NCBI GenBank assembly: GCA_029856045.1
Contig: JAHQWG010000025.1
Span: 94,904-158,903, forward strand
DNA length: 64,000 nt
From: Promethearchaeia archaeon
GTDB taxonomy: Archaea; Asgardarchaeota; Lokiarchaeia; Sigyniarchaeales; SOKP01
Direction: 5' to 3'
Shown: positions 8,821 through 17,904 of the stretch, in pieces
Numbering within the stretch: the stretch's first letter is position 1
Layout: every line of letters starts with the position of its first letter
The notes under the pieces: generated by a model
Seen by the model: only the letters and a program-made list of their open reading frames with translations
The model's database searches: none
Told to the model about the DNA's origin: nothing
Program-made: the position numbers and the translations under genes

Positions 8821-10486
8821 TATCTATTCCTCCTAAATATTTTTTTAATTCTTCTTTAGTAATTCTTTTTAATGGAAAACCAGCATAATAACCATTATCA
8901 CCTAATTTATCTAATTTTACAGTAGCACTCATGGGTAATAATGTGGAATATTCGCCAATCTCTGTTCCTGGGAAACCTCCACAGTAGACAGATAATACGG
9001 AATTATTACCAATTTTTACTCCGAAAAATGTTATATTTTCCTCTCCGAAAAAACCATCAACAAGATGATTGGTTAGATAACAAAATTGACCAAAATAACA
9101 ATTTTCCCCAGTATTTAAAAACTCCTTAGTAATAAATTGGTCTTCGAAAGTTGTTCTTTTTCCTATTTTATTAGCACCTATAAAATTTAACGCCAAATTA
9201 GTTAGCCAAGGAAATGGACTTTTTGAAAATGCTAATGTTGGATATTTTAATAGGAAGGAACGATGATGATAGAAATTTAATTCTCTTGACTCAAAATTCC
9301 TATCTAATACTCCTTGTCTTGAGGGAGAAAGTTTCTCACTCCACTTATATAATAATTTTGTGAATAATGCCACAAAAAATAGATGCAATAAATACAAGCC
9401 CATAAGAACAAGTGGCGTAATTAATAATAAAAATTGTGAGAATAAATTTGTAAAATTAATGCACCCAAAAGGTGTGCTAAAAAGATAAGGTATCAAAACT
9501 TCGTACAGAAAGATAAAAAATGGAATTGCAGGAATTAAAAATGACCCGCCAACATTTAAAATAATAACTGGAATGTAAATATGGAATTGTACTCTAACAT
9601 GGGGTTTATCTTCTTTCTTTAAATTATTGGTTTGTTGTCGAATATTTGATTTATCATAAATTGATGTTTCTACATGAACATTTTGATATATCTCTTTACT
9701 ATCGCTTTTTTCAAATAATATTACCTTAAGATTATCAATTTTTTCATTAACGTTATAATCCCCAATTTTTATTGCTGGAGTTCCTTTATAAACACAGCCA
9801 GATTCTAAGACTTGATTTATATGGGTTGAAGATACCGCATTTAAAATGGTACCCTTACCAAATTTTGTTCCAGGCGCAACCAAGGAATGAGCACCAATTA
9901 TTGAATCATCTTCAATGATTGTTTTTTGAATAATCAAATAATTATCAATAATTATCGCACCCATTACGACACTTCCTACACCAACAATCACATTTTTCCC
10001 AAATTCAATGAATTCGCAATCAATCCATCCTTCAAACATGTAGTTACCTGAATTTGTTTTTACACCAAACACTTTAAATAAAAGGTTATCCAAATATGGC
10101 ATAGGAAAGTTATGAGTTATCCAAACAGGCCATTTTTTAATAAGCCCTCTTAGACACCAATAGATATAATCTTTATCATCTTTACTTCTTTTAAACACAC
10201 CTTCTTTTGGCTTGTGAATTAAATTAACAACTAAAAGAAATATTTTTGCGATAAATATTGATGAGAAAACTATAATTAAATAACAAAATAAGAGTTCTAA
10301 TGGAAAGAGAAGGTAAAAAATAATAGTTATGGGATTTGCAAAATTACTCAAAAAAATCCAAAAACTAATTAAAGCCGGGTAAAAGCTTAGAGTTATAATA
10401 CTTAAATGAATTAGCACAAATCTTTTCTTATATGGTAAAATATTTGAAGTAAATGGTCCAACTCTTAGTGAAGCCGGGATTGAGAT
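8810..10486 (-). CDS. Double-module membrane hexapeptide acyltransferase-like protein (start upstream of ORF-track start)
   Basis: Two copies of the module in the neighbouring gene: TM pair, LIHKPKEGVFKR, first LbH (about 90-240), linker, second TM pair (about 300-375 in the ORF-track numbering), second LbH (TFEDQFITKEFLNTGENCYFGQF). The ORF track starts at GTG 10417, but the in-frame sequence before it (LPYKKRFVLIHLSI) aligns with PPIAKRFSIIYVFLI of the sister protein. The frame is open back to TAA 10487-10489 and contains no ATG, GTG or TTG, so the real start is probably a rarer codon; ATC at 10484-10486 (ATC TCA ATC, about 7 nt after AAGTGA) is the best placed. With it the protein is 558 residues. 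Overlaps the downstream paralogue by 11 bp. Confidence 0.72.
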   Translation of the reverse strand: MSIPASLRVGPFTSNILPYKKRFVLIHLSIITLSFYPALISFWIFLSNFANPITIIFYLLFPLELLFCYLIIVFSSIFIAKIFLLVVNLIHKPKEGVFKRSKDDKDYIYWCLRGLIKKWPVWITHNFPMPYLDNLLFKVFGVKTNSGNYMFEGWIDCEFIEFGKNVIVGVGSVVMGAIIIDNYLIIQKTIIEDDSIIGAHSLVAPGTKFGKGTILNAVSSTHINQVLESGCVYKGTPAIKIGDYNVNEKIDNLKVILFEKSDSKEIYQNVHVETSIYDKSNIRQQTNNLKKEDKPHVRVQFHIYIPVIILNVGGSFLIPAIPFFIFLYEVLIPYLFSTPFGCINFTNLFSQFLLLITPLVLMGLYLLHLFFVALFTKLLYKWSEKLSPSRQGVLDRNFESRELNFYHHRSFLLKYPTLAFSKSPFPWLTNLALNFIGANKIGKRTTFEDQFITKEFLNTGENCYFGQFCYLTNHLVDGFFGEENITFFGVKIGNNSVLSVYCGGFPGTEIGEYSTLLPMSATVKLDKLGDNGYYAGFPLKRITKEELKKYLGGIDIGD

Positions 10487-10617
10487 TTATTTTTCACTTC
10501 TTCTTATTTGCAAAATTATTGGATAAATTATATAATCATTATAATATGTTTAAAATTTATTAATCTTCCTTAAATTCATATTTGAATTGAATAAAACGCT
10601 ATAATGGTTAGAAATTA

Positions 10618-12162
10618 TTAAAGATCTATGCAATTAAAGCATAAATCCATAGAATGAACGATTAAAGGAAAATCCTTTAGATCACAATTAGGCAAAATAA
10701 AATTTTTTAAAGCAAAAAAATTATTCATAGAGGGAGTTTGTATAGAAACACTTCCTAAATTATCCTTTCCTGGACGATCTGAAGTCTTTAAGATATAGAC
10801 CAATTCTCCTTGAGGAGCTTCTACAACAGAAATTCCAATTTCATCAGCATATAATTTGATATTTGCCAGATCAATAACCTCAATTTTTTCAGTATTATTT
10901 TTTAGATAATCTATAGCCCCTTTAATAATAGAAACAGAATTTTTTAATTCCCATAACCTAACCTGAATGCGAGAATAAGCATCTCCTCCATTAAATGTTA
11001 CAACTTCCCATTTGCCGATTATATCTTCATCTAGATAGGAATTATATGGAGAGAAATAGCGAACATCGTAGATCTGACCCGCTGCTCGAATATTTGGTCC
11101 AATAATTCCTGATTCTGGAACATTCTCTTCTATTAATGTACCTAAATCCTTAAATCGTTTTTTAAGATTAGAATTATAGATTCTGTTATGCAAAATTTCA
11201 AATAATGATGAGTCAATTTCCTCGATAGCTTCTCGCAAATCCTCTAATGAATGCCAGGATATATCTTTCACATATCCTATATAATTTAATTCTTCAAAAT
11301 ATCTTGTGCCTAATTCTTTTTCTAAAAAACTAAGAAAATCCAGAACTTTATTAAGAAGATTATGATATTCCTTAAAATTATAGGTTAAATACATTAAATT
11401 TACAAACCAAAATATGTGATTTATTATTCTCTCTATTTCACAATAAATGGTTCGAATCATTTTAACCCGATTTGATACTGAAACATTAATTATCGATTCC
11501 ATTGCTAAAGAATAAGCTAAACTGTGATGGAATGAGCTAGTTGAGCATATTTTTTCTATAAGTTGTAGATTTTCTTTACCCCAATTCTTATATTTCAACA
11601 ATGGGATAATTCCTCTATATAGCCAACCTGTTTTAAAATTTACAGACTTTATAATATTTTTGTCTAAATTAAAATAAAAATAGTTATCTGTAAGGTGAAT
11701 TCTATTAAAAACACCTTGAGAAAGAATATTTTTTGCAGAATGTGCTGGGAATAATTTAATTGGAAGATTAGGCAAAATTTCTTCAAGTTCTTCTTTAAAA
11801 TATAAAAATTTGATCCCATATCTTTTAGATATTTCATCTTCATAACTTTCTACCTGAGGATAAGCAACCCTCACTGAGTCAATTTCGTTGGAATCTTTAT
11901 CCACTTCAGTAAATACAAAGAGATATTGATTATCTGGAATATATTCGTTAAAATATTCATAAATTACTTCATATTTATTTTTAAAATCATTTATTAGTAT
12001 ATTTTTTAAATTAACCGATTTTTCACCGAAAAAAAATGCAATATCTCTAACACGGGATTTATTAATATAAAAAACATTTTCAAAATTACGAGTAGGTTGG
12101 TCTTTTAACTCATTCCCAAGATAATTTTTAAATTCTTTTAATAAATTAGTGTAAATTTGCAT
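10618..12162 (-). CDS. Orphan group 4 [NiFe]-hydrogenase / complex I 49-kDa-like large subunit with degenerate metal site
   Basis: 514 residues, laid out like HycE/HyfG: an N-terminal 30-kDa (NuoC-like) domain with VESYEDEISKRYGI, then the large-subunit domain. The Ni-site motifs are altered. The usual HRGxE is YRGII (Glu lost); the first CxxC is EKICSTSSFHH (second Cys is Ser); the C-terminal CxxC survives as SMDLCFNCIDL and the protein ends three residues later. Three of four Ni ligands remain, so hydrogenase activity is doubtful. No small subunit, ferredoxin or membrane subunits flank it here. It may serve a complex encoded elsewhere or have a new role. ATG start with a TATA box 28 bp upstream. 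Confidence 0.78.
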   Translation of the reverse strand: MQIYTNLLKEFKNYLGNELKDQPTRNFENVFYINKSRVRDIAFFFGEKSVNLKNILINDFKNKYEVIYEYFNEYIPDNQYLFVFTEVDKDSNEIDSVRVAYPQVESYEDEISKRYGIKFLYFKEELEEILPNLPIKLFPAHSAKNILSQGVFNRIHLTDNYFYFNLDKNIIKSVNFKTGWLYRGIIPLLKYKNWGKENLQLIEKICSTSSFHHSLAYSLAMESIINVSVSNRVKMIRTIYCEIERIINHIFWFVNLMYLTYNFKEYHNLLNKVLDFLSFLEKELGTRYFEELNYIGYVKDISWHSLEDLREAIEEIDSSLFEILHNRIYNSNLKKRFKDLGTLIEENVPESGIIGPNIRAAGQIYDVRYFSPYNSYLDEDIIGKWEVVTFNGGDAYSRIQVRLWELKNSVSIIKGAIDYLKNNTEKIEVIDLANIKLYADEIGISVVEAPQGELVYILKTSDRPGKDNLGSVSIQTPSMNNFFALKNFILPNCDLKDFPLIVHSMDLCFNCIDL

Positions 12163-12190
12163 TATTTTCTAATAACTATTTATTTTTCCA

Positions 12191-12200
12191 TATTTAAATA
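12191..12200 (-). promoter_or_regulatory. TATA box of the hydrogenase-like gene
   Basis: On the minus strand TATTTAAATA lies 28-38 bp before the ATG at 12162, the normal archaeal TATA position for a nearly leaderless transcript. Confidence 0.5.
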
Positions 12201-12323
12201 GTTTTGAATGATTTTTATTTTCTAAGGGAATATTAGAATTTTTGAAATTTAGTAATACTCATCCCTCTCAATAAAGTAGGAAAAAAAGTGAAAAAAAATT
12301 GAATTTCATATTTTTTAAAAAAT

Positions 12324-12467
12324 TTATCGGCACTGCTCGTGGTGATTTCGGTCTTTTTTAAATTTTCTCGTTAAGACCACAGCAATTGCTGAAGCTGAGA
12401 TTAAAAGAATTAAAAGATCATCATAATTAATAATTGGACTGGGGCATTGATTTAAATCAATATAAAG
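12324..12467 (-). pseudogene. Remnant: C-terminal membrane anchor of a surface protein
   Basis: Minus-strand frame just past the subtilase stop: 47 sense codons ending in TAA (12324-12326), with TGA upstream (12468-12470) and no start codon outside the membrane segment. Translation contains CPSPIINYDDLLILLISASA followed by a hydrophobic run and a charged tail (TRKFKKDRNHHEQCR). This Pro-x-x-x-Tyr, hydrophobic helix, Lys/Arg tail layout is what archaeal secreted proteins carry as a C-terminal anchor. It is too short and lacks a start, so it is best read as the surviving 3' end of a deleted or frameshifted surface-protein gene. Confidence 0.5.
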
Positions 12468-13774
12468 TCAAGGAATCTTATTAAATAGAAAAGGATAAGA
12501 GAAATTATTATGAAACCAACAGATAAATAAATTGCCTTTTTTACGAGTATGGAGTATGGAATGGGTTTTTCCTCGTACAAACCTAATAATTTGAAAATTT
12601 GCACAATATCGATAAACCCAATATCATTCACGGAATTTTGCTTTGACATGAAAGTTTCTGATTTATTAAAAAGTGCTAAGATCTCAGTTCTTGATATTCG
12701 GGGTTTTGCCTCCTTTATTAGGGCAATTATCCCTGCGCATAATGTTGCCGAAATTGAAGTTCCTGATATCTCATAAGTATCAATTCCTTTAACTGGAACT
12801 GTAATTTTCGAGCTGGGAAAATATACTTCTGGTTTATAATTATTCATATCAATTAAATCCTTTCCGCTGAAGTAGGTGATTTTCCCTTCTTTAGATATTG
12901 CACCTACAGTAATAACACTCTTTGAGGCTCCAGGGCTCCCTATTGTATTTGATTCAGGTCCAAAATTACCCGCAGAAGCAATGATGATAATGTTCAAATT
13001 ATTAAATAAAATATCACAAGATTTGGATAAAATATCATTTCCATTAGATGATGGATTTAAAGTGGAACTGCATATTAGAAGGATATCGAATTTAATATCA
13101 TTTTCCAAGATATGATCAAATGCTTTTAAAAAATCAGAGAAATAAGCAACTCCCGCATTGTTAAATATTTTAAAATCAATTATTTTGATATCGGGGCATA
13201 ATCCAATAAATCCTTCACCAAATTCACTTGATTTATTCTTTAAAATATGTGTTAATAACGTTGCATGGAAATTTTCATCGGATGTTTCTTCATTAGTGAA
13301 ATTAATTTGATCAATTGAAGAATAATCAAGGGATTCGAAATTTTTACCTATTCCTGAATCTAAAAGTGCAATTGAAACATTTTTCCCAGTGAAAGGGAGC
13401 AAGGAATTTTTAAATCTCTTAATATTTAATAATTCAGAGACTTTATTCATTGATTGATAAAGTCGTTGATTTTCTTCTATACATTCTATAAGCTCATCTT
13501 CCGATAAATCAAAAATTATTTTCGGGTCAATTTCCATTAATAATGAGGGGATTATTTTAAAAGTTGATATAATTTCCAGATTTTTATGATTCTGAATGAA
13601 TTTTTTTCGATCAGAATCATTTTTAAAGGAGATTATTGTTTTAATTTTAGATTCTCTAGATAATATCAACTGATCTAATGTACTTTTCCCAATTTTTTCT
13701 TCGATTTCCTTAGAAATTGTTGGTTTGAGTTTTATTTTTTCAAGAAAAGAAGGATGTATTTTGTCAACATTCAT
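12452..13774 (-). CDS. Subtilisin-family (S8) serine protease with C-terminal membrane anchor
   Basis: 440 residues. N-terminal ~100 residues resemble an I9-type inhibitory propeptide (KTIISFKNDSDRKKFIQNH). Catalytic triad: Asp in ALLDSGIG (about 140), His in ENFHATLLTHIL (about 170, the usual HGT altered to HAT), Ser in SGTSISATLCAG (about 340, the usual Pro after SxS-A missing). The oxyanion Asn is in ASAGNFGPESN. A single hydrophobic helix (YLSVGFIIISLILFYLI) at the extreme C-terminus gives a tail anchor; no N-terminal signal peptide is visible. If so, the catalytic domain would face the cytoplasm, unusual for subtilases. Only ~20 bp separate it from the downstream aldolase-family gene's far end; both are on the minus strand. 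Confidence 0.85.
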   Translation of the reverse strand: MNVDKIHPSFLEKIKLKPTISKEIEEKIGKSTLDQLILSRESKIKTIISFKNDSDRKKFIQNHKNLEIISTFKIIPSLLMEIDPKIIFDLSEDELIECIEENQRLYQSMNKVSELLNIKRFKNSLLPFTGKNVSIALLDSGIGKNFESLDYSSIDQINFTNEETSDENFHATLLTHILKNKSSEFGEGFIGLCPDIKIIDFKIFNNAGVAYFSDFLKAFDHILENDIKFDILLICSSTLNPSSNGNDILSKSCDILFNNLNIIIIASAGNFGPESNTIGSPGASKSVITVGAISKEGKITYFSGKDLIDMNNYKPEVYFPSSKITVPVKGIDTYEISGTSISATLCAGIIALIKEAKPRISRTEILALFNKSETFMSKQNSVNDIGFIDIVQIFKLLGLYEEKPIPYSILVKKAIYLSVGFIIISLILFYLIRFLDFILI

Positions 13775-13794
13775 TTTTAAACATACAGAAGGTT

Positions 13795-14610
13795 TTAAAT
13801 TTTAAATTTGAGTTCTTTAATAATTTCTTCCACAGTATAATTGTGATGCACTATTAGAGAGATTGCGTTTACCATTTTGGTTGGATCCTCTGCTTGAAAT
13901 ACATTTCGACCCATTGCTACTCCAGATCCTCCAGCCTGAATGGATTCATATATCATATAAAATACATCAATTTCTGTATTCATTTTAGGTCCTCCTGCAA
14001 TAATTACCGGAACTGGGCAACCCTTAACAATTTCATGAAATGAATCAATATCACCAGTATAATTTGTTTTCACAATATCCGCACCGAGTTCACCACCTAC
14101 TCTAACAGCAATATTTACCACTTCGGGATTATGCTCATCTGTGATTTTCTTACCTCTTGAATACATCATAGCAAGTAAAGGCATACCCCACTCTCTTGCA
14201 CTCTCAATAGCTTTATGAGCGTCTTGAAGCATTTCAGGTTCATCATTTGCTCCAATATTAATGTGAATTGATACGCCATCAGCTCCCATTTTTAAAGCTC
14301 TTTCTACGCTACTCACTAACACTTTTCTATTTGGATCAGGAGATAAACTGGTACCTCCGCTTAAATGAATTATAAGTCCAATATCTATTCCAGATTGTCT
14401 ATGTCCAGCACCAACCATTCCAGTATGCTCAATAACTGCATTTGCTCCACCAATAGCAACACTATCAACCATAGCTGCCATATCTTCAAGACCTTTTATG
14501 GTTCCTTCAGACATTCCATGGTCCATTGGGATAATAATAGTTCTTTTTGTTTTTCTATCAAAAATTCTTTCGAATCTAATTTTTTTACCGATATCCATAA
14601 TTTTTTCCAA
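13795..14610 (-). CDS. 2-amino-3,7-dideoxy-D-threo-hept-6-ulosonate synthase (DeoC/FbaB-type aldolase)
   Basis: 271 residues with extensive similarity to the Methanocaldococcus MJ0400 family: [64 protein letters not shown], and the Schiff-base lysine in [16 protein letters not shown]. The enzyme joins a 6-deoxy-5-ketofructose phosphate donor to aspartate semialdehyde, beginning the archaeal route to 3-dehydroquinate and aromatic amino acids. No shikimate partner is in the window. The ORF track starts at TTG 14610, but ATG 14598 ([13 protein letters not shown]) fits relatives better. Class I fructose-bisphosphate aldolase is the main alternative. Confidence 0.85.
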   Translation of the reverse strand: MEKIMDIGKKIRFERIFDRKTKRTIIIPMDHGMSEGTIKGLEDMAAMVDSVAIGGANAVIEHTGMVGAGHRQSGIDIGLIIHLSGGTSLSPDPNRKVLVSSVERALKMGADGVSIHINIGANDEPEMLQDAHKAIESAREWGMPLLAMMYSRGKKITDEHNPEVVNIAVRVGGELGADIVKTNYTGDIDSFHEIVKGCPVPVIIAGGPKMNTEIDVFYMIYESIQAGGSGVAMGRNVFQAEDPTKMVNAISLIVHHNYTVEEIIKELKFKI

Positions 14611-14683
14611 ATTTTTATTTAAATAATGAATTTATTAGTATAAAAAATAATACATCTATAAATTTAAATGAAATTTATAATTT

Positions 14684-16246
14684 TTACCATGGAACTCTTA
14701 TATAAGTATTTCGCGGAATATTAGATTTATTAGGATAATCTAGATTATGATGAATCCCTCTACTTTCTTTACGAGAAATGGCACTAACGATAATTATCTT
14801 TGCGACTGTTGCCAAATTTCTCAGTTCCACGAGATCACTTGAAATTTTGAAATCCCAATAATATTGATTTATTTCATCCAAGAGCACATTAATTCTTTTT
14901 TTAGCTCGTTGTAATCTTTTATCTGTTCTTACAATACCAACATAATTCCACATAAATCTTCTAATTTCATCCCAATTTTGTGAAATGACTACGGCTTCCG
15001 TCGAATCAACTGCATTTCCAGATTCCCATTGAGGAAAACTCTCATTTTTTACAGAATTCATTTTATCCTTTAAAAATTCAGAACAATTATGTGCAAAAGT
15101 CAAACTTTCTAAAATAGAATTACTTGCCAGCCTATTAGCTCCATGTAAACCGGTGTATGATACTTCTCCTATTGCGAACAAGTTTTTAATATCACTTTGT
15201 CCGTTGAGGTCTACCTTTACACCTCCACAACAATAATGAGCAGCTGGAACAACTGGAATTGGTTCTTTTGTTATATCAATATCAAACTTTAAACATTGCT
15301 CATAAACTCCCGGAAAATGTTCTTTTATGAATCCTGGTTCTTTTACTGATGCAATATCCAAATATACATAATCATCACCAGATTTTTTTAATTCTGCATC
15401 AATTGCTCTTGAGACAATATCTCTAGGTGCCAATTCTTTTAATTTATGATACCTTTCCATAAATGTTTTTCCACTTTTATCTTTTAATATTGCACCTTCT
15501 CCTCTCAATGCTTCAGTTATCAAAAATGATTTTGCAAAGGGATGATATAAACAAGTTGGGTGAAATTGAACGAACTCCATATTGGCAATTGTGGCTCCAA
15601 CTCGATATGCCATAGCCACTCCATCACCAGAAGCAACATCAGGATTCGAAGTATATACATATATTTTTCCAACACCACCAGTTGCTAAAATCGTAAATTT
15701 AGCAGAGATACTATAAATCTCACTATTTTTTTTGTCTAAAACATAAGCTCCTAAGCACACACGATCTTTTCCAAATAAATTTATTACAATATTGTGTTCC
15801 CTTATTTCAATATTATCTAATTCTTTTACTTTAGAAATCATTGCATTTTGAACAGCTTTACCAGTTAAATCATTTACATGAAATATTCTGCGTCTTGAAT
15901 GCCCACCTTCCTGACCTAGTTCATAAAAGCCATTTTTTTCCTTTGTAAAATCAATCCCCCAATTAATTAATTCTTGCAATCTTTCGGGAGCTTGAGTTAT
16001 TACATTTCTAACAACTGTTTTATCACATAAATCATCCCCAGCAATAATTGTATCATTTATATGAGACTCAAAACTATCATTTTTATCCCAAACACATGCG
16101 ATACCTCCTTGGGCATAGAAAGTGTTAGTTTCAGATATGCTTTCCTTTGATAATATTAAGACAGACCCAAATTTGGATAGTTTAATTGCACTTGCTAAAC
16201 CAGAAACTCCTGTTCCTATGATTAAAAAGTCAGTTTTCATATTCAA
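14684..16246 (-). CDS. nadB: L-aspartate oxidase
   Basis: 520 residues, FAD-binding succinate dehydrogenase/fumarate reductase flavoprotein family. FAD motif IGTGVSGLASAIKL near residue 8; SETNTFYAQGGIA; QEGGHSRRRIFH; FVQFHPTCLYHP; LITEALRGEGAIL; PAAHYCCGGVKVD; GEVSYTGLHGANRLASNSILE; C-terminal SRKESRGIHHNLDYP typical of NadB rather than SdhA. It oxidises L-aspartate to iminoaspartate for quinolinate and NAD synthesis, with fumarate or another acceptor under anoxia. No nadA or nadC adjacent. TTG 16246 has GAGGA about 7 nt upstream; ATG 16240 is the alternative. Confidence 0.93.
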   Translation of the reverse strand: MNMKTDFLIIGTGVSGLASAIKLSKFGSVLILSKESISETNTFYAQGGIACVWDKNDSFESHINDTIIAGDDLCDKTVVRNVITQAPERLQELINWGIDFTKEKNGFYELGQEGGHSRRRIFHVNDLTGKAVQNAMISKVKELDNIEIREHNIVINLFGKDRVCLGAYVLDKKNSEIYSISAKFTILATGGVGKIYVYTSNPDVASGDGVAMAYRVGATIANMEFVQFHPTCLYHPFAKSFLITEALRGEGAILKDKSGKTFMERYHKLKELAPRDIVSRAIDAELKKSGDDYVYLDIASVKEPGFIKEHFPGVYEQCLKFDIDITKEPIPVVPAAHYCCGGVKVDLNGQSDIKNLFAIGEVSYTGLHGANRLASNSILESLTFAHNCSEFLKDKMNSVKNESFPQWESGNAVDSTEAVVISQNWDEIRRFMWNYVGIVRTDKRLQRAKKRINVLLDEINQYYWDFKISSDLVELRNLATVAKIIIVSAISRKESRGIHHNLDYPNKSNIPRNTYIRVPW

Positions 16247-16497
16247 TGAATTATCCTCAGTTCAATAAACAAAAGAAATTATACGATTATTAAATACATC
16301 AATTTTTTCTAAAATAATATTTTAACTATTTAATAATTATTTGAATTAAAAAAGTTAATAGAAAAGACTTTCCAAATTATTAAATTAGAAAAAAATTTTT
16401 ATTTTTTAATCAAAGAAAACTTAAAAATTTTGAATCTTGTTATTTTAATATGTGTTTTAAAACTATTTGGTGAATTTTAATAAAAAAAATTAAAAAA

Positions 16498-16977
16498 GTG
16501 TTATTTTTATGTTATGGAAACACATGCCGATCACCAGCAGCAGAATATTTAGCTAAAAATTTAGCGGAAAATAAATATGAAAAGGATTTGTTTGATGTGG
16601 AATTTGTATCTGCTGGTCTTACTAAAACTTTTGGATATGCTCAACCAGAAACAGTCAGATTTGCTAAATCTAGAGGGATAAATATGTCAAACTTCATACC
16701 GCAATTAATCGATTATTATCTTCTAGAATTAAATGATTTAATTTTAACTATGGAGCAAAAACAAGTGAATAAAATCCTTCAACATTTTCCAAAAATTCCA
16801 AATCTAAAAGCGAAAGTTTTTACTCTAAAGGGATTTGCAGGTGAAACTAAAGATGTTGATATCCCTGATCCTTATATGACAACTACCGAGTATTATAATA
16901 AGACCTTAGAGGAAATTGAGAAATTTGTAGAATTAAGTTTAAAAAAAATTATTGAATTGAATAAAAATTACACTTAA
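16498..16977 (+). CDS. Low-molecular-weight protein-tyrosine-phosphatase-like protein
   Basis: 159 residues. P-loop LCYGNTCRSPAAEYLA matches the family CX5R-S signature directly at the N-terminus, and the general-acid Asp is in DIPDPYMTT (about 125). LTMEQKQVNKIL and the C-terminal TLEEIEKFVE also fit. It would dephosphorylate phosphotyrosine or a small arsenate/phosphate ester. With the GTG 16498 start no residues precede the first strand, whereas relatives usually have a few (e.g. MKKVLFVC); in-frame upstream codons ATA/ATT AAA AAA would supply IKK, but no ATG exists before the TGA at 16471. Confidence 0.85.
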   Translation: MLFLCYGNTCRSPAAEYLAKNLAENKYEKDLFDVEFVSAGLTKTFGYAQPETVRFAKSRGINMSNFIPQLIDYYLLELNDLILTMEQKQVNKILQHFPKIPNLKAKVFTLKGFAGETKDVDIPDPYMTTTEYYNKTLEEIEKFVELSLKKIIELNKNYT

Positions 16978-17111
16978 ATGATTAATTTCTTTTTTTAAAC
17001 AAATCCAATTATATCTTTTTTTTAAAAATTTATTTCAAAACTTTTAAATAGTTCCTTTATTCTTATTGTTTTGAATATTCTTTTAAGAATATCGTAAATT
17101 GAGAGTTTAAA

Positions 17112-17891
17112 GTGATTATTATGGAATTAGATATATGGATGGTTTTATGGCCTATAGTTATAGTTATTGCTGTAATTATTGGAATCTGGTTTTTAGCGGG
17201 GATTAAAGTAATATTGGAATATGAGCGGTTAGTTATATTTCGTTTAGGAAAATACAAACGAACTATTGGTCCAGGAGTAGTATATGTTTTACCAATCGTT
17301 GAATCTTCAAGAAAGGTTGATTTGAGGATTGTAACTCAAGATATTCCTAGACAGGAAATTATAACAAGAGATAATATTCCCGTTTTAGCTAATACTGTTG
17401 TTTATTTTAAAGTGGAAAGACCAGAGGATGCGGTAATAAAGATTGAGAATTATACCTATGCTGTGCGGCAATACACACAGGCTGCTCTCAGAGATGTCGT
17501 TGGTAATATGGAATTAGATGGTGTATTAACGGAACGAGATAAGGTTGCACTTGATATTAGAGAGATTGTTGATTCGGAAACAAATGAATGGGGGATTGAT
17601 ATCAAAAGTATTAAAATACAGGAGATAGAATTACCAGCAGAGATGAAACGAGCCATGGCTAAACAAGCAGAAGCTGAACGTGATAAACGTGCAGTAATTA
17701 TTACTTCAGAAGGAGAACTTATGGCTGCAGAAAATTTGCAAAAAGCTGCTGCGCTTATGGCATCTGAACCGGGTGCTCTACAACTTAGGACGTTACAAAC
17801 TATTAGGGATATTTCTCAAGACCCATCTGAAAAAATTGTTATTTTTATGCCAAGTGGTATTGAAAAGCTAATCCGGAAATTTACAGATTGA
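17112..17891 (+). CDS. Stomatin/prohibitin (SPFH/band 7) protein
   Basis: 259 residues. One N-terminal membrane helix (MVLWPIVIVIAVIIGIWFLAG) then the SPFH core: ILEYERLVIFRLGKY, GPGVVYVLPIV, VDLRIVTQDIPRQEIITRDNIPV, AALRDVVGNMELDGVLTERD, and a C-terminal coiled region (MAKQAEAERDKRAVIITSEGE). Slipins form membrane-bound oligomeric scaffolds; many bacterial and archaeal ones pair with an NfeD protein, absent here. The track start is GTG 17112; ATG 17121 is equally plausible. The next gene begins about 13 bp after the stop, so the two are probably cotranscribed, which is an unusual pairing. Confidence 0.92.
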   Translation: MIIMELDIWMVLWPIVIVIAVIIGIWFLAGIKVILEYERLVIFRLGKYKRTIGPGVVYVLPIVESSRKVDLRIVTQDIPRQEIITRDNIPVLANTVVYFKVERPEDAVIKIENYTYAVRQYTQAALRDVVGNMELDGVLTERDKVALDIREIVDSETNEWGIDIKSIKIQEIELPAEMKRAMAKQAEAERDKRAVIITSEGELMAAENLQKAAALMASEPGALQLRTLQTIRDISQDPSEKIVIFMPSGIEKLIRKFTD

Positions 17892-17904
17892 GGGGGATTT
17901 TTCA

